The notes under the pieces were generated by a model, which was not told the DNA's origin, did not search any database, and saw only the letters and a list, made by a program, of their open reading frames with translations. Positions 9,585 through 15,671 of a stretch of DNA of 15,671 nt are shown piece after piece. Both the position numbers and the translations under genes were made by a program. Position 1 is the stretch's first letter, and the number at the start of each line of letters is the position of its first letter. Source of the DNA: Pigoraptor vietnamica (taxonomy: Eukaryota > Opisthokonta > Filasterea); assembly GCA_943704525.1 (NCBI GenBank), contig CALSCQ010001084.1, forward strand, positions 1 through 15,671, written 5' to 3'.

Positions 9585-10158
9585 GCGCCCGTCGAGTCGC
9601 GGGTGTGTCGGCCTCTGTCGCTGTGACGGCCGTTGCCGGTCGCTTGCGCCAAACGGAGCAGTGCACTATTTAGGGGTTTGAGGGGGGTTTGAGAAGAGGG
9701 GACAACTGGACCTCGCCGCGTGCGTGCGCGTGCTCGGGGCGTTGTCTGCTGTCTCTGCGAAGCGCTGAAGGTGTGCGCGCGTGTGCCGTTGCCGCTGCTA
9801 GCGCGTGCGAACAGCCGTTGCTTGCTCTTTTTGCGTGAAATTGCGTCTCGCTATGTGCGCCCGCGTGAGCCGCACCATGAAGATATCGCGTCGTTTCAAA
9901 CGAAGCCTGTCGCTGTGTAAACGAAGCTAGACGCAGCGTACGCCGTCTTGTGGACCACGACACACGACACTTACGCTTTCTGATGCTGCGAGTGCTGGAC
10001 TTTGATACGGGTGCCTGCCCAAATTTATCGTCGTATGGTACAGAACATCGAAGAACGCAAGACAACGCAGACGCCGCCGCACGCAACGCAGCCACGCAAA
10101 CGCACGCGCTGTGCTTAGGAAGACGAGGTATGGTACAGTTCAACACATAGGCACTGTC
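9585..10158. other. Convergent 3' region between PKA and the homeobox gene
   Basis: 574 bp between the two convergent stop codons. It contains a G-rich run at 9673-9702 with several runs of four or more G. I see no AATAAA and no supported gene. The open frames (up to 158 codons on -) are low-complexity Arg/Ala/Thr shadows. Confidence 0.5.
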
Positions 10159-11228
10159 TCACGACTGCCCGGCGAGCATCATGGCCGCCATCCCCAGCAA
10201 ATTCAAACCCGAGAGCTCCGTCGTTGGCGCGGCAGGGCGGGCAACGGGGGCGACCGGGAGCGTCTGCGCTGCGGCGGGTGCAGCGACGGCCACGGGCACA
10301 GCCGCAAATGCCACGGGTGCCACGTGACACACGGCGACGGGCGCGGGGAAGGGAGCGCGCTGGGGCGAAACGGCCGGCGCAGCGACAAGCCCGACGCCCC
10401 TGTTGACGTGCGCGCTCGGCACGGCGGGATTCGCGGGCACGGCAGGACGCACCAGGCCGGGGATCAGCGGGGCGAGGCGCGGACGTTGCGCCACGCCCTG
10501 CCGCGTGGCCTGCTGTGCGGGCGTGCCCCTGTATGAGGGGACGGGCGCCGGCCGCGACGCCTTTCGCTCTTTAGCGCGGCGGTTCTGGAACCACACCTTC
10601 GCCGAACGCTCCGAGACGCCGACGCACGCCGCGATCTGTGCGAGCTGCGCGAGGTTCGGGTGGTCGTTCTTGGCGAAGGCGGCCTCGAGTGCCTCGAGCT
10701 GCGTCTCGGTGAAGCGCGTGCGACCGCGCCGGGCCGTCCGCTCGCCATCCTCGCTGTGCCAGACCTTGGGTGCCCCCGCTGCTGCCGAGGGCTCGCGCGG
10801 ACTTGAGGGAACGCGCGCGTCATCTGCGATAATCGGGACGCGTTAATGCGGAGGCCATACTCAGTAGAAAGACGGTATTGTGTGAAAAAGGAAGAGAGGG
10901 ACGAAAGCAAGGGCGGGAAGAAGAAAACTACGCGCAATCGGAAGCTCTGCGCACCCGTTGTTGTCTGATCCGACGCCGTCGAAGACTCGGATATCCTGCG
11001 CCGCTTGGCGGGGCTGTCGTCCTCGTTGTCGCTCGCGGCGCTCGAATCCACGGGCGACGGCAGCCCGTCGTACGTCTCGCTGTCGAGGCGGCGCTTTGTT
11101 CGGAGGACCACGGCATCTCCGTCCGCCGGCGAAGAGTGTGCGTCCACGCTCGTCGCTGGGGACGGCGGCGCGGGCGCAGGAATGCCCTGGGGCACATCGA
11201 GCGGTGCGAGCAGCTCGGGCTTCAACAT
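10159..11228 (-). CDS. Homeobox transcription factor, complete, two exons
   Basis: A DNA-binding nuclear regulator. Exon 1 is 11228-10955 (ATG, MLKPELLAPLDVPQG). Exon 2 is 10823-10159, joined across a GT-AG intron (10954-10824) in phase 1, giving 312 residues. The homeodomain is at about residues 123-179 (10731-10561) and is of the ordinary 60-residue (non-TALE) type: it begins RRGRTRFTETQLEALEAAF and ends VWFQNRRAKERK, with Trp48, Phe49, Gln50, Asn51 and Arg53 all present. The Thr-rich start (RTRFTETQLEALE) resembles the paired-like and related classes. Exon 1 encodes an acidic, Ser/Pro-rich region with a basic patch SPAKRRRIS that could be a nuclear-localisation signal. The C-terminus is about 130 residues of Ala/Pro/Val-rich low complexity, a possible transactivation tail. 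No second DNA-binding domain is visible. Target genes are unknown. Confidence 0.93.
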
Positions 11229-12174
11229 TTTCAGGGGAGCACGCAGCACGCAGAGAGAGACGGCGCGGCGATTATTTCGAGGGCGCGATTGCGGCACGAA
11301 TAATAGAGTGATACGCCAGTTGAGCGCAATGCGATTTTTGGCGTGTGCGTCAGCGCGTGTCCGGCACAGCCACCGCACAAAAAGGAATGACGCAAGTGCT
11401 TCGTTGGCGCGATCAAAGCGGCCAAACTGCGAAGCGCAGGGCTTTTGGAGCGCGTCTTGTTTGTTATGAGGTTCAAAGAAGTGCTTGGGAGAGGGGAATT
11501 AGGGGAGGGGAGAGGAGAGGCTGCGTGCGTGCGGCGTGTGAGCGGTTGCGTCGCGCGGAACAAAAAACGCACAAGGCGAAAAAATGGACCAGCCAATACA
11601 ATGCGAGTTTGGGTGCCACGACACACATAGCTGGCACACGGACACGAAAAAGAGAAAAAATTTGCGCAAAGCGTGAATTGAAGTTGGGAGTTCGGGGTGC
11701 GCGGGCGGATGGCGCACTCCCATTGGCTAGCAGACGGCACCTCACCCCAAATTAGGGCAGTGCCCAATGACTATGGAAAATCCGGTACTCGCGGAGGCCC
11801 CACTGTTAATTCACCGGCCAATCACAACGCATTGAGGAAGATTGGGGAATGCGCAGGTGGGTGGTTGTGTGGCATGTGGGGTTGGGGTTACATAACGCAG
11901 AGGGTGGGGATTATAATTAAGAGTAACAAGGCATGCAGCTTCCATTCTACCGGCGTCACCCACAACCCAAGTGAATAGGCCGCATCTAACAGCGAAACAA
12001 TGCAAATTCAGCGCGTGAAATTCCTGCCACACTGGCGTGAAGAGGCTTCTCGTGACAGCGAACTTTGTCCGGCGGCTTGCTTGAGACTAGTTGCGAGTGA
12101 GCAGTCGTCATGTTGTGAGTAAGTGCTAGTGAAACAATATATTACATAGGAGTGCTAGCCGTCTTGAGCGAGAA
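11229..12174. promoter_or_regulatory. Intergenic region upstream of the homeobox gene, with a CCAAT-box cluster
   Basis: 946 bp between the homeobox start and the cyclase stop, both on the minus strand. It should hold the homeobox promoter and the cyclase 3' end. Five CCAAT/ATTGG pentamers occur at 11593-11597, 11722-11726, 11764-11768, 11818-11822 and 11841-11845. A homeodomain-type palindrome TAATTA is at 11914-11919, and G-runs cluster at 11878-11909. A 178-codon minus-strand open frame across 11231-11767 is Ser/Pro/Arg-rich with no domain, and I do not call it a gene. Confidence 0.4.
11914..11919. promoter_or_regulatory. TAATTA homeodomain-type site
   Basis: A palindromic TAATTA core, the general binding core of many Gln50 homeodomains, lies about 690 bp upstream of the homeobox start codon. 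A six-base site is weak evidence on its own. Confidence 0.15.
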
Positions 12175-15100
12175 CTAATCCGAGTCAGGCACGGTCAACG
12201 AGATGGCATCCACGCGGTCCTCTTCGGTCGTCGACGGCATGAGACTGGGGCGCGCACTGGCAGCAGCGTCAGACGATGACGTGTGCAGCGAGCCGGTGAG
12301 ACTCGGCCGAAACCCGGGCGGTCGCGAAGAAGGGTGGTCCGCATGGCCCTTTGCATCGCCAGAGGGGTCGAAGAAGCGCGGTGGCCGGTTGAACGAGGCG
12401 CGGCTCGACGTGCCGGATAGCCGTCGGAGGGAGGCGATGCTCCCCGCGATGGGGGTCATGCGCAGACTGGCAACGCTGCCAGTCACGGGCGTGAGCCCCC
12501 CCAAGAGGCGCCGCTCGGACGGTCCCATGCCCCCTCCCTCGCCACCGCCGAAGAGCAGGCTGTGGAGGACGGACGTACGCCGGGGCACGGGCTGCGCAGC
12601 CGTCGGCAGGGAAGAGTCCACGTTGCGCTCGCGAACGAGAAAGTACGTGACCATCTTGCCCTGGCCCTTGACTTCGCGCGCCTCGCGGGCTTCGAACTCG
12701 AACGTGTCGGAGAGAACGGCGTGGACGGCAGGGGACGCGCACACTCGGCCAGGCGCACCATTGCTTTCCATTCGGCTGCGGTGGTTACGTGAGACAATTG
12801 AGCGCAACGTAGTTTGTGCGGACGCACTCACGAACCCTCAAAAGCAACCACGAGCGCACACAACGACGCAGGCAGAGCACCAACCTTGCCACGTTGACCG
12901 TGTCCCCCCACAGGTCGTACGCGAGAGTGCGGGTGCCCACGACGCCAGCGACAAGCGGACCCGTGTGCATCCCCGCGCGCATCTCCAGGGGATTGCCAAG
13001 GGGGTCGAGCATTCGCTTGAGCGTCGACATGGCCGACAGCGCAAACTGCGCCACGCGCTTGACGTGGTCTGGAACGGGCTCCGGGACGCCGCATGCCTGC
13101 GAAGAAATGGGCGACCGTTAGCAAAAGACAGCAATCGACAAGTGCAGCGACCCCCTAGGAGCCACAAGGAAAGGTTCGCGATAGAGGGGAATGCGGTGTT
13201 CACTAAATGCGCCCAGAGCACACACCGTCATGTACGCGTCTCCGATCGTCTTGATCTTCGTCAGGCCGAACTCTTCCGTGAGGCTGTCCATGATGGAAAA
13301 CGCCTCGTTCAGCATTTGCACAACGGCCTCCGGGGTCACCTGCGGAGGAAGTGGCGGTGAGAAGGAAGGGCATGGGGCACAACGATAGAGTGAAGCCGCG
13401 TTTACAAAAACTGCACCGAGAGCACAAGACAGCAGCATGCGGGGGAGAGCAGAATGTAAATCGGGCGACAGCAAAGGGGATGAGAGGGCGGTGAAAGCGG
13501 CAGTTTGATGGCGAAGTGGCTAAAGAGGGGCACGTAAGCAGCACAAGGGCTGCTGAGACGGGACCAGTTTGATGCGAAGTGGCTAAAGAGGGGCACGCAA
13601 GCAACACGAAGGCTGCTGACGGGACCCGCCTGCCGCGACATGTTCGTGAAGCCGACGATGTCCGAGAAGAAGACGGTCACGCCCTCGTGGTGCTCCGCGA
13701 TGAACTCGCTCGGGTGCGACTTGAGGCGCTCAACAATGCGGATGGGCAGAATGCTCAGCAGCAATTGCTCCGTGCGCTGTTTCTCGGTGAGAAGCTCGCC
13801 GGTGCGGTCAATGACGAGTCGCTCGAGGTTCACGGCGTACTTTTCGAGCTGCGAGTGAAGGTGGAAGGGGCGGGAAGGGCGTTAGGGTGTCTTGCACGTG
13901 TAAAATAACAGCGGGATTTCCTATTAATACAGAGTGACACGTGCGACACGGGACACGACAGGCCGCACTGCATTCCCTGCGTCCCATGCACACACACACC
14001 ACACACACGCACCCACACAAACACACGCGCACACACACACACACACACATACACACACGCACACACACGCACGCACGCACACACGACACGGCACTATGTG
14101 ACAGGCGCTTACCATTTCGGCCATTTTGTCGATGACCGACTTGCCCTTGTTCGGGTTGATGCGGTCCACCCACGTGAGCACCGAGGGCATGTCTGGACGC
14201 GACGCGGGGCTCTCCAGAAGACAGATGCGCATCAGCTGCAGACGTCAGAGAGAGTGAGTGAGTGCTTTGCGTTGGGATAATGCGAACGCGTCACTGAGAC
14301 GTCACTTCCACAATTCCCGCACCTTGGCCACGTGCACAGCCTCGGGGTCGTTCGAGTTTGTCACCTCTTCCGGCCGCAACTGCTCCACGGCAATGCGATG
14401 GGCCAGTTGCAGCACGTCCTGGTCAGCGACGTCGTCGAACGGCCGGTGGCGCGTGATGATCTCGTACAGAATTATGCCAAAACTGCTCAGTGATGAAGAG
14501 GGCATGAGGGTGTTGTAAGTAAGGACATTGGCCTGTTTGTGACAACCCCAGGCATCGACGTCTTCACAGCAGCACAAACGCGCACGCACCTGTACGTGTC
14601 TGACTTTCGCGTGGGCGCCTGGCATCGAATGACCTCCGGCGCACACCACAGCAGGCGCGCGGGTTCACCGAGACCGACGCACTCCTCAAAGTACGACTTC
14701 CAACGCATCTCAAAGGCCACCCCCGGCGCAGCGCCCACTCGGCTGCGCTTCGCCATCCGCCCAATGCCGCTCGACCGCATGAGCGACGCCAGCAGCGACG
14801 CGCCCGTGTTCATGAGCACCTCACCACCCTCAGGCGCAAAGGCAAGGTCCTTCGGCCCCCGCGACGACATGGCCGTGCCAGAGTCCTGCGACTCGCCGCC
14901 AGCACGAACCACACCGCCGTTCGCGCCGTTCCACGACTTCGCGCCCATGGAGCCCGCCTGCCCCGAGCGCCGCGTCGTCTCGTCCGGCTCAAAGTCGCTC
15001 TCTGCGGCGGCCGCGCGGCAAGCAAGGTGCTGGCGAATGGCCGGCGCGCAGTGGTCTGCATGGACGAAAGGGACATGCGTCAGTCAAAATGGAGTTGCAG

Positions 15101-15531
15101 TAAATTAGGTTACGAAGAACATACAAGCATTGGTTAATGTGCAGAGCGCGACGGACGCATCGTGGCAACTAAGAGAGAGAGACAGGGCCCGCTGCGTCGG
15201 TCCCAGCGAGGCCGAATGCCCACCGGCAAGCTTGACGGTCCACCGGTTGTCGATGACGCAGCACGCGCTGTTGAGGCGCCCGTGCACAATCCCGCTGCGG
15301 TGGAGGAAGTCGAGCCCCTTCGCAATGTCCGCCACAAACGAAAAGCGGAACGACCAATCGCTGCGTGGACACGCAAGGAAAGTGTCAAACCTCTGTGGCC
15401 GCGCGCAGAGCGTCTGCGCGGCGCGACTGTGCTGTCACGTGAGCGCTTGGCAAGAGGCAGAGGGTGCATGCACTCACAGCTGGATTTCCGAATTGGACAG
15501 CGTGTCCTCGAGCGTCCCCTTTGCGCAGAAC
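12175..15531 (-). CDS. Receptor-type class III nucleotidyl cyclase with kinase-homology domain; adenylyl-type specificity residues; 5' partial
   Basis: Nine visible exons: 15531-15478, 15360-15224, 15055-14590, 14482-14323, 14235-14113, 13848-13630, 13339-13226, 13096-12885 and 12775-12175, giving 694 residues. Order: C-lobe of a kinase-homology domain (LDWSFRFSFVADIAKGLDFL, VHGRLNSACCVIDNRW, LLWCAPEVI, SDTYSFGIILYEI, SPASRPDM); signalling-helix linker (LEKYAVNLERL to LLLSILP); cyclase catalytic domain (VTVFFSDIVGFTNMS, KIKTIGDAYM, AGMHTGPLVAGVVG, YDLWGDTVNVASRMES); Ser/Pro-rich tail. Both metal-binding Asp residues and the Asn/Arg catalytic pair are present. The purine-selecting positions are Lys (KIKTIGD) and Asp (YDLWG), the adenylyl pattern, where guanylyl cyclases have Glu and Cys. 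The kinase part has HG instead of HRD, so it is probably regulatory. Upstream exons, presumably including the N-lobe and any transmembrane and extracellular parts, lie beyond the (GA)n tract. The intron 13629-13340 begins with GC. Confidence 0.93.
13501..13626. repeat. Two-copy tandem duplication, about 62 bp unit, in a cyclase intron
   Basis: The segment 13501-13564, starting CAGTTTGATGGCGAAGTGGC, is repeated at 13565-13626 with a few substitutions and small indels. The second copy ends only a few bases from the GC donor of the 13629-13340 intron. Confidence 0.88.
13988..14087. repeat. (CA)n microsatellite in a cyclase intron
   Basis: Interrupted CACACA/CGCACA tract of about 100 bp within intron 14112-13849. 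On the cyclase sense strand it reads (GT)n and lies close to the donor GTAAGC. Confidence 0.9.
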
Positions 15532-15556
15532 CTGCGGCGATGTTGGAGAAGACAAT

Positions 15557-15671
<115 letters not shown>

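Noticed and set aside
11231-11767. A 178-codon minus-strand open frame upstream of the homeobox gene
   Set aside because: Ser/Pro/Arg-rich with no domain; it is better explained as promoter and 5' leader with chance openness in GC-rich DNA.
11878-11909. Telomere-like GGGGTTGGGGTTA and possible G-quadruplex
   Set aside because: Only two units, followed by ordinary sequence. One loop would be 14 nt, so the fold is doubtful and a telomere remnant is unsupported.

Overview
This window comes from the nuclear genome of a GC-rich, intron-rich single-celled eukaryote. Genes on both strands are split by short GT-AG introns of about 70-310 bp, and TAA, TAG and TGA all end genes, so the code looks standard. 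The gene content (single-spanner-type cyclase with a kinase-homology domain, PKA catalytic subunit, simple homeodomain protein, Crinkler-like gene, DBR1) fits an amoebozoan or a unicellular relative of animals. I cannot name the species.

Layout, left to right: a (CA)n tract at the left edge (1-318); the lariat-debranching enzyme DBR1 on + (392-2057), lacking its first exon(s); a convergent, unrecognised gene on - (2124-3365) whose coding signal changes frame at least three times; divergent from it, a Crinkler (CRN)-type gene on + (3814-6609) with an N-terminal header, a PD-(D/E)XK nuclease-like domain and a protein-kinase-like domain, also damaged; a long intergenic stretch (6610-8067); an intact four-exon PKA catalytic subunit on + (8068-9584); a convergent two-exon homeobox gene on - (10159-11228); and a receptor-type class III nucleotidyl cyclase on - (12175-15531), whose upstream exons lie beyond a (GA)n tract that runs off the right edge. 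Both window edges fall in long dinucleotide repeats that interrupt genes, as expected where an assembly breaks.

Two themes stand out. First, a cAMP theme: the cyclase has guanylyl-cyclase-like architecture but carries the Lys and Asp typical of adenylyl cyclases at the purine-selecting positions. Its C-terminal tail has PKA-consensus serines and threonine, and a PKA catalytic gene lies about 2.6 kb away. A perfect palindromic CRE-type site (TGACGTCA) sits at 3582-3589. Functional linkage is inference. Second, an island of decay: the two middle genes (2124-6609) carry frame changes and a stop, while all four flanking genes read cleanly through every splice junction. That suggests real decay of a fast-evolving pair of genes rather than uniformly poor sequence.
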